A stretch of DNA of 64,000 nucleotides from DASSJM01 sp036280655. GTDB taxonomy: Bacteria; Actinomycetota; UBA4738; HRBIN12. The translations under genes and the position numbers were made by a program. Positions 45,192 through 54,295 of this stretch are shown piece after piece (position 1 is the stretch's first letter; the number at the start of each line of letters is the position of its first letter). The stretch is taken from positions 93,131 to 157,130 of the forward strand of contig DASUQI010000020.1 in assembly GCA_036280655.1 (NCBI GenBank), written 5' to 3'. Under the pieces are notes generated by a model, which worked only from the letters and a program-made list of their open reading frames with translations, was not told where the DNA came from and searched no databases.

Positions 45192-45718
45192 CACTCGTCC
45201 TCCCACCGGTGTTCGGGCAGCTCGGCCCGAAGGCGATCCATGCCCCGGGAGACCAACGACTTCACCGTTCCCACCGCCACCCCGAGGGCCTGGGCCGTGT
45301 CCGCCTCGCTGAGGTCCTCGTAGAAGCGCATCACGATCGCCGCCCGCTGCTCGGGGCGCAGCGTCATGAGCGCACGCTGCAGGCGGTCGCGTTCGGCGAG
45401 GTCCTCGCCCGCGGGCGCCGTCTCGTCCGGCCGCTGCCGTTCGAACCACGCCCGCTCCACCTTGCGGCGGCGGAACTGCGACCGGGCGAGGTTCACGATC
45501 GTCCGGCGCAGGTACCACCAGAACGCGTCGCGGTTGCGCAGGTCGTGGAACCGCCCGAGCACCTTGACGAACGCGTCTTGCACGAGGTCCTCGGCGAGCG
45601 CGCGCTCGCCGGTCAGCAGGTACGCGAGGCGGAGCGCCTCGGGGGCGTGGGCTCGGTAGAGGTCGTCGAGACCGCCTTGACTTGCTGCCTGGCGTCGCCG
45701 TTCCACGGTGAGGACCAT
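45191..45718 (-). CDS. SigE-family ECF RNA polymerase sigma factor
   Basis: 175 aa from ATG 45718. Region 2: LDDLYRAHAPEALRLAYLLTGERALAEDLVQDAFVKVLGRF; region 4: ALMTLRPEQRAAIVMRFYEDLSEADTAQAL and VGTVKSLVSRGMDRLRAEL. The SigE-family layout (short linker, RD AFWWYLRRTI) is actinobacterial. Encoded with the downstream membrane protein that may regulate it. Targets cannot be deduced; a GGAAC-type -35 was not searched genome-wide. Confidence 0.92.
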   Translation of the reverse strand: MVLTVERRRQAASQGGLDDLYRAHAPEALRLAYLLTGERALAEDLVQDAFVKVLGRFHDLRNRDAFWWYLRRTIVNLARSQFRRRKVERAWFERQRPDETAPAGEDLAERDRLQRALMTLRPEQRAAIVMRFYEDLSEADTAQALGVAVGTVKSLVSRGMDRLRAELPEHRWEDE

Positions 45719-45780
45719 CTCACGGGCCAAGACGCGCAGGTCCCCCCGCGGGGTTCCGGGATCCCTGCCGACCAGCCTGT

Positions 45781-47142
45781 TCAGACCAGGCCCTGGTCGA
45801 GCATCGCGTCGGCCACCTTCGTGAACCCCGCGATGTTGGCGCCGTGCACGTAGTTGCCCGGCACGTCGTACTCCTCGGCGGTCTCGCGGCACTGCTGGTG
45901 GATCGCCTTCATGATGTCCTTCAGCCGGGCGTCGACCTCCTCGCGGGGCCACTTCAGCCGGAGGGAGTCCTGGGCCATCTCGAGGCCCGAGACCGCCACG
46001 CCGCCGGCGTTCGCGGCCTTGCCGGGGCCGTAGAGGATCCCGGCGTTCACGAACTGCTCCACGCCCTCGGGCACGGTCGGCATGTTCGCGCCCTCGCTCA
46101 CGACGAAGACGCCGTTCGAGAGCAGGTTCGCCGCGTCCTTCGCGTTGATCTCGTTCTCGGTCGCGCTCGGGAACGCGCACTCGGCCGGGATGTCCCAGAG
46201 CGGGTTGTGGTCGTCGCCCGGATCGGTTGCCGTGAAGGTCGTGCCGGGGAACCGCTCCGCGTACTCGGCGATCCGACCGCGCCGCTCGTTCTTCAGCTCC
46301 ATGACCCACTGGAGCTTGTCGATCGTGATGCCCTTCGGGTCGTGCACGAACCCGTCCGAGTCCGAGAGCGTGACGGCGAGCGCGCCCATCTCGCTCAGCT
46401 TCTCCACCGTGTACTGCGAGACGTTCCCACTCCCGGAGACGAGACAGGTCTTTCCCTCGAGGCTGTCCTCGCGGGTGAGGAGCATCTCGTGCGCGAAGTA
46501 CACCGCGCCGTAGCCGGTCGCCTCCGGGCGGATCAGGGAGCCGCCCCATTCGAGCCCCTTGCCGGTGAGGACGCCGGTGAACTCGTTCCTGATCCGCTTG
46601 TACTGGCCGAACAGGTACCCGATCTCGCGAGCGCCGACGCCGATGTCCCCGGCCGGCACGTCGGTGTTCGGGCCGATGTGCCGCTGCAGCTCGGTCATGA
46701 AGGACTGGCAGAAGCGCATGACCTCCGCGTCGCTCTTTCCCTTCGGGTCGAAGTCTGCGCCGCCCTTGGCGCCGCCCATCGGCAGCGTGGTGAGCGCATT
46801 CTTGAAGATCTGCTCGAACGCGAGGAACTTGAGGAGCCCGAGATACACGCTCGGGTGGAACCGGAGTCCGCCCTTGTACGGGCCGATCGCGCTGCTCATC
46901 TCGACGCGGAAGCCGCGGTTCACGTGGATCTCGCCCTCGTCGTCCATCCACGGGACGCGGAACATCACCACGCGCTCGGGTTCGATGATGCGTTCGAGGA
47001 TCCGCTCGTGTCCGTAGTTCGGATGCCGTTCGATCACGAGCTCCACGGACGCCGCGACCTCGCGGACCGCCTGGTAGAACTCGGGCTCGCCCGGGTTCTT
47101 GGCGGTCACGTCGTCCATCAGGCGGTCGACGTAGCGGCTCAC
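45781..47142 (-). CDS. gdhA2: Glutamate dehydrogenase (hexameric GdhA type), copy 2
   Basis: 453 aa, GTG 47142 with an AGGGGG site 5 bases ahead. Same motifs as copy 1: GPYKGGLRF, LPMGGAKGG, PAGDIGVGAREIGY, SGSGNVSQYT, and the two proteins align without gaps at roughly three-quarters identity by eye. Differences cluster in surface helices. Two near-identical GDHs in one region suggest either different coenzyme/regulation or a recent duplication. A weaker DevR-type site (47230) lies 88 bp upstream. Stop is about 60 bp from the sigma-factor gene. Confidence 0.94.
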   Translation of the reverse strand: MSRYVDRLMDDVTAKNPGEPEFYQAVREVAASVELVIERHPNYGHERILERIIEPERVVMFRVPWMDDEGEIHVNRGFRVEMSSAIGPYKGGLRFHPSVYLGLLKFLAFEQIFKNALTTLPMGGAKGGADFDPKGKSDAEVMRFCQSFMTELQRHIGPNTDVPAGDIGVGAREIGYLFGQYKRIRNEFTGVLTGKGLEWGGSLIRPEATGYGAVYFAHEMLLTREDSLEGKTCLVSGSGNVSQYTVEKLSEMGALAVTLSDSDGFVHDPKGITIDKLQWVMELKNERRGRIAEYAERFPGTTFTATDPGDDHNPLWDIPAECAFPSATENEINAKDAANLLSNGVFVVSEGANMPTVPEGVEQFVNAGILYGPGKAANAGGVAVSGLEMAQDSLRLKWPREEVDARLKDIMKAIHQQCRETAEEYDVPGNYVHGANIAGFTKVADAMLDQGLV

Positions 47143-47229
47143 CGGTCCCCCTTCGTCGCCGGATCCAACCGGCAGGAGGGAACGCACGCGCGCCCTCCCG
47201 GACAAGCCTATACGGGAGCGGTCTGGGCC

Positions 47230-47243
47230 GGGACGCCACTCCC
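47230..47243. promoter_or_regulatory. Weak DevR-like inverted repeat upstream of gdhA copy 2
   Basis: Reads GGGAC-GCCA-CTCCC within CCGGGA-N6-TCCCGG. Position 88 bp upstream of gdhA2 fits the other sites, but the right half lacks the first G. It also lies 67 bp upstream of the divergent 47310 gene. Confidence 0.35.
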
Positions 47244-47309
47244 GGTGCACCGTCGCGGGGGCCGCCCGTACACTCGGGTCGTCGTGACCGTCGCTCGACC
47301 ACCCCGCCC

Positions 47310-47573
47310 GTGAACGTCTGGGTCGTGCTCGTCGCCATCTTGATCGCGCTCGCGATTGCGTGGGTCGGTCTGACCGCACTGCGGGCGGCGTCCGGCGTCG
47401 GCTCGACCCGCGAGCGGATCGAGCCCGAGGACGTCGAGGAGCTCGATGTGCGTCTGGTCTGCCGCGAGTGCGGGACGGAGCTCCGCGTAACGCGGATCGG
47501 GGAGCTGCAGATCCCGCGTCACTGCGGCGAGCCGATGGAGGTCGTCCGCGGGAGCGAGGCTGACGGCGGCTAG
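47310..47573 (+). CDS. Small TM-zinc-ribbon protein
   Basis: 87 aa, GTG 47310. One N-terminal TM (VWVVLVAILIALAIAWVGL) then a cytoplasmic tail with a probable zinc ribbon: CRECGTELR...PRHCGEPMEV. Function unknown; TM plus zinc-ribbon proteins often act in membrane-associated assembly or regulation. The stop overlaps the stop of crgA on the other strand by 4 bp. Confidence 0.75.
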   Translation: MNVWVVLVAILIALAIAWVGLTALRAASGVGSTRERIEPEDVEELDVRLVCRECGTELRVTRIGELQIPRHCGEPMEVVRGSEADGG

Positions 47574-47818
47574 CGCCAGCGGGTGGCCGCGATGAAGCCG
47601 GCCGCGATCACGCCGAGCCCGATCCAGAGCCAGTGCTGCTGCGTCCCTCCCGGCAGCAGGAAGTCCGCGTAGTTGAACACGATGATCAGCACGCCGAGGA
47701 GGATCAGGCCGAGGACGAGGTAGCCGTACCAGGCCGGGCTGGCCTTCGCCTTCTTCTTCGGCGGCGGGGCAGCGTACGGACGCGTGCCGCGGCGCTGACG
47801 CTGTCGGGACTTCGGCAT
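47570..47818 (-). CDS. crgA: Cell division protein CrgA
   Basis: 82 aa, ATG 47818. A basic N terminus (MPKSRQRQRR...PPPKKKAKASPAWYG), two TM helices separated by a short loop, and the diagnostic end IGLGVIAAGFIAATRWR. CrgA helps position FtsZ/FtsI-dependent septum assembly in actinobacteria and usually lies close to the pknB-pbpA-rodA-pstP block; here it is about 11 kb from that block, on the same strand. Confidence 0.93.
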   Translation of the reverse strand: MPKSRQRQRRGTRPYAAPPPKKKAKASPAWYGYLVLGLILLGVLIIVFNYADFLLPGGTQQHWLWIGLGVIAAGFIAATRWR

Positions 47819-47829
47819 GGCCCCCGATG

Positions 47830-50133
47830 TTACCCGGGGGATAGCCGCAGGGATCGGTCGGCGACGGCCTCGACCGCGAGCCTGGTGAACGGGGCCGGCC
47901 GAACGCCACCGGAGGCCCACAGCCCTGCCTGGTCGTTCCAGTGCGGCGACGCCGGGTTGCCGGACTGGCCGGTGGTGAGCACGGCCACGGACGCGTCCGC
48001 ATCGCCGAGATCCGTCACGAATCGCCACGACGGCACGACCACCGCGTCGAACCCGAGCCGCGCGTCGACGCCGGCCTGCAACACGGTCTGCTCGTCCCCG
48101 CCGAGCTCGTGCTCCGCCGCGACGAATACCTCGCCGACGCCCGGGAGCCGCGCCATCGGATGCGCGAACCGCGCGTGGTGGATCGCGCCCCATCGCCACG
48201 TGTCGCGTTCGGGGCCGAGCCGCGCTTCGAGACCGGCGAGCGCATCCTCGAGCGCGGCACCGAGGAGCTCGGCCCAGGTGCCACCGCCCGGTGGCGGCTC
48301 GTCGCGTTCGAGCATGGCGGGGAGCGCCATGCAGACGAACGGCTCACGCCATGCGAAGTACCGCGCGAAGGTTTCGGGATCCGCGTCGCGGCCGAGGACC
48401 CGGGCCGCGATCTCGCCGAGCCACGTCTCATAGACCGCGGCGGCCGCCGACCCGGCCGCGAGGTCGCCGTCCCAATCGCGCAGGAGCTCGAGACCCCAGC
48501 GCCCCGCATCGGACGTCGCGTCGACCTCCCGCAACCGCGGGAGGAGCCGTCGCGCGGGGAGCGAGACCGTGTCCACCTGGAGCGCGACCGAAAGCTCGAT
48601 CGAGAGGGCCTCGGTCTCGCGCAGGACGTCTGCGATCCGGTTCGCGCGGAACGGCGGGTGGAAGTCGAGCCCGAGCAGGTGCGGATACGCGTCGTCGTGC
48701 ACCCGATGGTTCGCGGTCGCGATCACGCCGCCCTCCGGATCCACGGACCATGGGAGCTCGTCGAACGGCACCCAGGCGTCCCACTCGTGCTCGGAGGTCC
48801 AGCCGGGTACCGGCGCCGAGCCGTCGCCCGCACGGCGGACGGGAAAGCGGCCGGTGCACTGGTAGCCGATCGTGCGGGCGTCCGCATAGCCGATGTTCAG
48901 GCCCGGGCAGCCGAATCCATGGACGGCGCGGCGGAACTCCTCGAACGAGGCTGCCTGTGCCATCTCGACGAAGGTCCACGGCTCGACGACCCCGTCGGCC
49001 GCCGTCCATCGGAGCGCGAACGTCCCGTCCACGGGCTCGAACTCCGTGCCCGCGACGCCGACGGCCGCCGTATCGAGGATCGGGCCGTGGCGCGTCTCGC
49101 GCACCTCGAACGTGAAGGGGTCGGCCCCGCGCACCTCGATCGACTCGGCGTGCACGAGCAGGGGCTCCCACCCGCCGTCGAACTCGGCCGCGGTCTCGTC
49201 GTCGTCCAGCCGTTCGACGTACAGGTCCTGGACGTCGCCGGACGCGATCGTGAGGCCCCAGGCGTGGTGCCCGGTCGTCCCGATCAGGATCCCCGGCGCG
49301 AACGGGAAAGCGACCCCGCGCACCTCGTACGCCGGGGCACGCAGGTGGGTCTCGAACCAGGCGGCGGGCTGCTGCACCAGCAGGTGCGGGTCGTTCGCGA
49401 GCAGGGGCGCCCCACTCGCGGTCCGCGAGCCCGCGACGACCCAGTTGTTCGAGCCCTGGGCGCTCGGGCGGGGGAGCCGGTCGAGCAGTCCGTCGGCGAG
49501 CGCGTCGAGCCCGGCCGTCGTTGCCGCGGTGAGCTCGGCGGACCCCGGCCGGGCGGGCGGCAGGAGCGCGTCCGCGTCGGCACCTGGCCGTTCCGACAGG
49601 CGGAGCCGCAACAGCTCGCGGTCCCAGTTGCCCGAGAGCCCCCAGGCGATGTACGCGAAGACGGCCGCCCAGGGCTCCAGGCCCTCGGGCAGGTCGGGTT
49701 CGACGGCGAGGAGCCGGTGCTCGAGCGGCGGCGCGGGCATCGCGGCCACCCACGCGCGGGCGCCGTCCACGAACCGGCGAAGCATCGTCAGCGAGTCCTC
49801 GCTCCAGCGCCCGATCTCCAGAGCGCCGATCCGGTGGAAGCCGACCGTCCGGGCGAACCGGTCGGCCGGGATGCTGACCTCGCCGAACCATCCGGCCAGC
49901 CGGCCGTTCGCGGCGCGGAGCGCGAGCTCGATCTGGAACAACCGCTCCGAGGCCTGCACGAACCCCTGGGCGAACCAGAGGTCCTCGAGGGAGTCCGCCG
50001 ACAGGTACGGGATGCCCCATCGGTCGCGCAGGACCTCGACGGGCCGCTCGAGCCCCGGCACCGCGAGCTCGCCCTCGTACGGGGGGAGGGCCTCCCGCGC
50101 GGCCGAACGCAGCTCCTCGAGCGGGTCCGTCAC
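47830..50133 (-). CDS. Penicillin acylase-family (Ntn) hydrolase
   Basis: 767 aa from GTG 50133. The alpha segment has VPGLERPVEVLRDRWGIPYLSA. The autocatalytic serine begins the beta chain in QGSNNWVVAGSRTASG, and ANDPHL follows. The C-terminal ASPHWNDQAGLWASGG is typical. No signal peptide, unlike secreted penicillin acylases, so it may be an intracellular acyl-amide or acyl-homoserine-lactone hydrolase. 11 bp after crgA's start; expression context unclear. A much longer frame continuing upstream to 51672 is a shadow of the acyl-CoA ligase. Confidence 0.92.
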   Translation of the reverse strand: MTDPLEELRSAAREALPPYEGELAVPGLERPVEVLRDRWGIPYLSADSLEDLWFAQGFVQASERLFQIELALRAANGRLAGWFGEVSIPADRFARTVGFHRIGALEIGRWSEDSLTMLRRFVDGARAWVAAMPAPPLEHRLLAVEPDLPEGLEPWAAVFAYIAWGLSGNWDRELLRLRLSERPGADADALLPPARPGSAELTAATTAGLDALADGLLDRLPRPSAQGSNNWVVAGSRTASGAPLLANDPHLLVQQPAAWFETHLRAPAYEVRGVAFPFAPGILIGTTGHHAWGLTIASGDVQDLYVERLDDDETAAEFDGGWEPLLVHAESIEVRGADPFTFEVRETRHGPILDTAAVGVAGTEFEPVDGTFALRWTAADGVVEPWTFVEMAQAASFEEFRRAVHGFGCPGLNIGYADARTIGYQCTGRFPVRRAGDGSAPVPGWTSEHEWDAWVPFDELPWSVDPEGGVIATANHRVHDDAYPHLLGLDFHPPFRANRIADVLRETEALSIELSVALQVDTVSLPARRLLPRLREVDATSDAGRWGLELLRDWDGDLAAGSAAAAVYETWLGEIAARVLGRDADPETFARYFAWREPFVCMALPAMLERDEPPPGGGTWAELLGAALEDALAGLEARLGPERDTWRWGAIHHARFAHPMARLPGVGEVFVAAEHELGGDEQTVLQAGVDARLGFDAVVVPSWRFVTDLGDADASVAVLTTGQSGNPASPHWNDQAGLWASGGVRPAPFTRLAVEAVADRSLRLSPG

Positions 50134-50211
50134 GGGCGGGGAGCCTACCCGGCGGCCGCCGACCCGCTCCGAGCGCTGGAGGCGGGTTGAGCGCGCGGCC
50201 CCCCCTCTGGA

Positions 50212-51951
50212 ATGATGCGCGACGTGACCGACCATCGGCCGTGGTTCGCGACCTATCCGCCCGAGGTCCCCCACACGGTCGAGCCGTACCCGGACCTGTC
50301 GGTGTTCGGCATGCTCGAGCAGTCGGCCCGGACCAACCCGGACGCGACGGCGATCGGCTGGTTCGGCAAGCGGCGCTCGTACGCCTGGCTCCTGTCGGAG
50401 GTCGAGCGCTGCTCGGCCGCGCTCGCCGGGCTCGGCGTGGGCCGGGGTGACCGCGTCGCGCTGATCATGCCGAACTGCCCGCAGTACATCGTCGCGTTCT
50501 ACGCGACCGTTCGCATCGGTGCGGTCGTCGTCGGCAACAACCCCCTGTACACGGATCGGGAGATGGAGCTCCAGCTGCGCGACTGCGGCGCGAAGGTCGT
50601 GATCGTGCTCGACCTCATGTACTCGGACTATGCCGACGTGTTCGAGACCGTCGGCATCGACCATGTGATCGTGGCGCGGCTCAACGACTACATGCCGTTC
50701 CCGAAGAAGCAGCTCGCGCCCGCGCTGCGGTTCAAGAAGCGGCAGCTCGAGCAGGGCAAGCCGTGGCCCCCCGTCCCGAAGGGCGCCCCGGTCAGCTGGT
50801 GGGAACGATGGCTCGCCGCCGCGGGACCGGCGCCGGTCGCGGCCCGGCTCGACCCCGCGAAGGACGCGGCCGGGTTCATCTACACGGGCGGCACGACCGG
50901 GATCTCGAAGGGCGCGATGCTCTCGCATCGCAACATGGTCGCGAACGCGATGCAGGCGGTCGCGTTCCTCCAGCTGAAGCAGGGGGAGGAGGCGCTCCTC
51001 GGGCCGCTGCCGTTCTTCCATTCCTTCGGGATGCTGACGATGAACGTCGCGATCCGCGTCGCCGGCAAGATGGTGCCGATCCCGAACCCGCGGGACCTGC
51101 ACCTCGTGCTCGAGGAGATGGCCAAGGAGAAGCCGACGTTCGTCCCCGGCGTCCCCAGGCTCTTCAACGCGCTCAACGAGTCGCCGCTCACGAAGAAGTT
51201 CGACCTGCGGTCGGTGAAGGCGTGCATCTCGGGGGCGGCGCCGCTCCCCACCGCCGTGGCCGAACGCTTCGCGCAGATCACCGGCGGGGCGAAGCTCGTC
51301 GAGGGCTACGGGCTCACCGAGTGCTCGCCGGTCACCCACGCGAACCCGCTCGACGCGCCGCGGACCGGGGCGATCGGTGTGCCGATGCCCGACACGGACT
51401 GCAAGATCGTCGACCTCGAGGACCCGGACCGGGAGCTCCCGGCCGGCGAGCGCGGCGAGCTCTGCATCCGGGGGCCGCAGGTGATGCTCGGCTATTGGAA
51501 CCGGCCGGAGGAGACGGCGCTCGCGATCCGGAACGGCTGGTTCCACACGGGCGACGTCGCGATCATGGAGCCCGACGGTTTCTTCCGGATCGTCGACCGG
51601 CTGAAGGAGATGATCATCGTCTCCGGGTTCAACGTGTACCCGAATGAGGTCGAGGACGCGCTCTACCACCACCCGAAGGTCTCGAAGGTCGCGGTGATCG
51701 GCGTCCCCGACGACACGACGGGCGAGGCCGTCAAGGCGTTCGTCGTCCTGAAGGAGGGCGAGACCGCGACGCCCGAGGAGATCGTCGCCTGGGCGCGGGA
51801 CCCGGAGAACGGCCTCACCGCGTACCGCGCGCCCAAGCAGGTCGAGTTCCGCGACGAGCTGCCCGAGACGATGGTCGGCAAGGTGCTCCGCCGGGTGCTG
51901 GCGGAGGAGGAGCGAAGCAGGGCCGGAGCGGGCGCGCCTCCCGCTCCGTGA
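50212..51951 (+). CDS. Long-chain fatty acid-CoA ligase
   Basis: About 579 aa (ATG 50212, 50215 or GTG 50224 all possible; no strong ribosome site). ANL-superfamily AMP-forming enzyme: IYTGGTTGISKGAMLSH, GYGLTECSPVTHAN, TGDVAIMEPDGFFRIVDRLKEMIIVSGFNVYP, and C-terminal catalytic lysine in PETMVGKVLRR. Substrate inferred as medium/long-chain acids. Coupled by GTGA overlap to the downstream acetyltransferase. Confidence 0.93.
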   Translation: MMRDVTDHRPWFATYPPEVPHTVEPYPDLSVFGMLEQSARTNPDATAIGWFGKRRSYAWLLSEVERCSAALAGLGVGRGDRVALIMPNCPQYIVAFYATVRIGAVVVGNNPLYTDREMELQLRDCGAKVVIVLDLMYSDYADVFETVGIDHVIVARLNDYMPFPKKQLAPALRFKKRQLEQGKPWPPVPKGAPVSWWERWLAAAGPAPVAARLDPAKDAAGFIYTGGTTGISKGAMLSHRNMVANAMQAVAFLQLKQGEEALLGPLPFFHSFGMLTMNVAIRVAGKMVPIPNPRDLHLVLEEMAKEKPTFVPGVPRLFNALNESPLTKKFDLRSVKACISGAAPLPTAVAERFAQITGGAKLVEGYGLTECSPVTHANPLDAPRTGAIGVPMPDTDCKIVDLEDPDRELPAGERGELCIRGPQVMLGYWNRPEETALAIRNGWFHTGDVAIMEPDGFFRIVDRLKEMIIVSGFNVYPNEVEDALYHHPKVSKVAVIGVPDDTTGEAVKAFVVLKEGETATPEEIVAWARDPENGLTAYRAPKQVEFRDELPETMVGKVLRRVLAEEERSRAGAGAPPAP

Positions 51952-52493
51952 GCCCGCTCCCGGTCGATCTCGGCGAGGGGGCGCTCCTCCGCAAGCTCCG
52001 CATCGAGGATCTCGACCCCGTGTGGGGGCTGATCCAGACAGAACGCGAGCGCATCGGCGCCTGGATGCCGTGGGTCGAGGCCACCAGGACGATCGACGAC
52101 CAGCGTGAGTGGCTCGAGGGTGTCATCCGGGACGAACGGAACCTCGACGGTCTCGGCATCTTCGTCGATGGAAGCTACGTCGGCGGCGTCGGGATGGTGA
52201 TGGATGCGTTCCGGATCGCCGGCGACATCGGCTACTGGATCGGGGGCGAGCACGAGGGCAGGGGCCTCGTGTCCCGGGCGGTGCGGGCCATGATCGACAT
52301 CGGCTTCCGAGATCTCGGCCTGCACCGGATCGTGATCCGTGCCGGCGAGGAGAACCATCGGAGCCGGGCGATCCCCGAGCGTTTGGGGTTCACGCGCGAG
52401 GGAGTCGCGCGGGGCGAGGGCCGGGGTTCCGGCGGGTTCTACGACCTCGTCGTCTACAGCGTGCTCGAGGACGAGTGGCCCCCCAAGGCTTGA
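51948..52493 (+). CDS. GNAT-family N-acetyltransferase (RimJ/RimL-like)
   Basis: 181 aa, GTG 51948 overlapping the ligase stop. ALLRKLRIEDLDPVWGLI, GDIGYWIGGEHEGRGLVSRAV (acetyl-CoA pyrophosphate loop) and LGLHRIVIRAGEENHRSRAIPERLGF match the RimL-type group that acetylates ribosomal proteins or small amines. Its stop overlaps the TTG start of the HAD gene, so three genes form a coupled unit. Confidence 0.92.
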   Translation: MSPLPVDLGEGALLRKLRIEDLDPVWGLIQTERERIGAWMPWVEATRTIDDQREWLEGVIRDERNLDGLGIFVDGSYVGGVGMVMDAFRIAGDIGYWIGGEHEGRGLVSRAVRAMIDIGFRDLGLHRIVIRAGEENHRSRAIPERLGFTREGVARGEGRGSGGFYDLVVYSVLEDEWPPKA

Positions 52494-53179
52494 CCGCCGT
52501 CGTCTTCGACCTGTTCGGAACGCTCGTCTACGAGTTCCCGCGGTCGGACTGGAACGAGTGGCTCCGAACGGCGGCCGCGGTCCTCGAGGCCGATGCGGAT
52601 GCGTTCGAGGCCGCGTGGTCGGCGACCGGGATCGAGCGGCAGACCGGGCGGCTCGGCGACGTCGAGGAGAACCTGCGGACCGTCGCCGCCCGGGCGGGGG
52701 CGTGGCCGACGGACGCACAGATCACGGAGGCGCTCGAGGCGCGCGCCGAGATGTACCGGCGGTGGTTCGTTCCTCGGCCCGGGGCGGAGGAGGTGCTCGC
52801 CCGGCTTCGCGCGGACGGGAGGCCGCTCGCCCTCATCAGCATGTGCGCGCCCGACGCGCCCGCGATGTGGCGGTCGTCCCCGCTGGGCGGCTCGGTCGAC
52901 GTCGAGGTCTTCTCGTGTGAGACCGGACTGCGCAAGCCGCATCCCGAGATCTACCTGCGCGCGACCGAGGAGCTCGGCGTGTCGCCGGCGGCCTGTCTGT
53001 ACGTCGGCGACGGCGCCTACGGCGAGCTCTCGGGCGCGGCGGCGGTGGGCATGCACCCGGTCCTGATCCGTGACCCGGACGAGCAGGAGGAGATGCTCCG
53101 TCCCGAGGCCGAGGAGTGGACGGAGGGCTCGATCGGAACGCTCCTCGAGGTGCCGGGGCTGCTCGCGTCGGGCGGCTGA
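52490..53179 (+). CDS. HAD-superfamily hydrolase
   Basis: 229 aa from a TTG start at 52490 (TTGA overlap with the GNAT stop); no ATG or GTG is available before the catalytic motif. Motif I VVFDLFGTLVYE (Asp nucleophile at about 7), motif II LISMCAP, motif III lysine in GLRKPHPEIY, motif IV VGDGAYGEL. Cap-domain helices lie between I and II. Phosphatase of unknown substrate, haloacid-dehalogenase subfamily IA. Confidence 0.9.
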   Translation: MTAVVFDLFGTLVYEFPRSDWNEWLRTAAAVLEADADAFEAAWSATGIERQTGRLGDVEENLRTVAARAGAWPTDAQITEALEARAEMYRRWFVPRPGAEEVLARLRADGRPLALISMCAPDAPAMWRSSPLGGSVDVEVFSCETGLRKPHPEIYLRATEELGVSPAACLYVGDGAYGELSGAAAVGMHPVLIRDPDEQEEMLRPEAEEWTEGSIGTLLEVPGLLASGG

Positions 53180-53183
53180 CCCG

Positions 53184-54041
53184 TCAGAGGGCGCCGACCG
53201 CGCGCGCGGCGTCGAGCGCGGTCTCGAGCTCCTCGTCGGTGAGCGCGCGGAGCGGGGCGCGGACGTCCGGACGGACCGGCACCCCGCGCGCGCCGAGGAT
53301 CGCCTTGAGCGCCGGCTGGAACGGCAGCGACCCGAGGCGTTGCCGGAGCGTGGTCACGTGCTCGCCCGCCTCGGCGCTGCGATCGTGGACGAGCGCCGCG
53401 ACGATCTCGGGGAACGCGGTCGCGAGCCCCGACACCGCGCCGGTCGCTCCCCGTCCGAGCGCCTCGAGGACCAGCGGCTCCGACCCGACGAACAGATCGA
53501 GTCCGTCGAGCGCGTACGGCTCGACGGCCTCCCAGGGCGTGTCGGAGACCTTCATGCCGGCGAGGTTCGGCGCCTCCTCGCGCAGGCGTTCGATCGCCCG
53601 GACCGGGATCGCGTACCCCGACCGCGCGGCGAACTCGTACACGTAGAACGGGAGCGGCGCACACGCCCCGGCCGCCGCGCGCAGGTGGTCGAGGACGGCG
53701 GCCGCGTCGAGCGGGAAGTAGGGCGGGGCGATCACCGCCACGGCATCGGCGCCGATCTCCTTCGCGTGCGCCGCGAGCTCGACGGTATCGGCCGTGGACT
53801 GCGCGCCGGCGTGCACCGCGACCAGGAACCCGTCCGGGCGGGTCTCGAGGAAACGTTCGGCCGCGCGTCGGCGTTCGTCGATCGAGAGGAGCACGCCCTC
53901 GCCGGTCGTTCCGCAGGCGAGGAGGCCGTCGGTGCCGCCGCCCGCGAGGAAGCGGACGAGCGGGCCGAACGCCTGCTCGTCCAGGCGCCTCCCGCCGTCG
54001 GCGAGCGGCGTGACCGCGGCCGTGATCGCTCCCCGAAGCAC
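53184..54041 (-). CDS. Dihydrodipicolinate synthase/N-acetylneuraminate lyase family protein
   Basis: 285 aa from GTG 54041. TIM barrel with GTDGLLACGTTGEGVLLS, the catalytic tyrosine in PFYVYEFAARSGY, and the Schiff-base lysine in NLAGMKVSDT. The family includes DapA and several sugar-acid aldolases; this copy has changes (FYVYEF instead of YNxP) arguing for an aldolase other than lysine biosynthesis. It converges with the HAD gene 4 bp apart and is divergent from the 54143 gene. Confidence 0.88.
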   Translation of the reverse strand: MLRGAITAAVTPLADGGRRLDEQAFGPLVRFLAGGGTDGLLACGTTGEGVLLSIDERRRAAERFLETRPDGFLVAVHAGAQSTADTVELAAHAKEIGADAVAVIAPPYFPLDAAAVLDHLRAAAGACAPLPFYVYEFAARSGYAIPVRAIERLREEAPNLAGMKVSDTPWEAVEPYALDGLDLFVGSEPLVLEALGRGATGAVSGLATAFPEIVAALVHDRSAEAGEHVTTLRQRLGSLPFQPALKAILGARGVPVRPDVRAPLRALTDEELETALDAARAVGAL

Positions 54042-54142
54042 GGCCCGGATGCTACCGGCTGCCCGCGAAGGTCTCGCGCTCGTTTGGCCCGGAGACGGGT
54101 CGGGAACCATCCGATCGACACGGTCGATCGAAGGAGGATCCG

Positions 54143-54295
54143 ATGTGCCTGACCTGCGGGTGCGGCCAGCCGCACGAGGACCACGGCAACCCCGACAACT
54201 TCACCTACGAGGACCTTGAGAAGGCGGCCGATGCGGGGGAGGTCTCCGTGACCGACGCCGTCAAGAACATCCAGGACGGGATGGCGAACGTCTGA
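54143..54295 (+). CDS. Small cysteine-rich protein (50 aa)
   Basis: ATG 54143 with an excellent AAGGAGG site. Begins MCLTCGCGQPHEDHGNPDNF and ends in an amphipathic helix (EDLEKAADAGEVSVTDAVKN). Three cysteines and two histidines near the start suggest metal binding. TGATG overlap couples it to the next gene. Function unknown; small C-x2-C-x-C proteins of this kind recur in actinobacteria. Confidence 0.75.
   Translation: MCLTCGCGQPHEDHGNPDNFTYEDLEKAADAGEVSVTDAVKNIQDGMANV

Noticed and set aside
50134..51672. Upstream extension of the penicillin acylase frame
   Set aside because: It is antisense to the acyl-CoA ligase and has no domain features; the acylase signature begins just after 50133.
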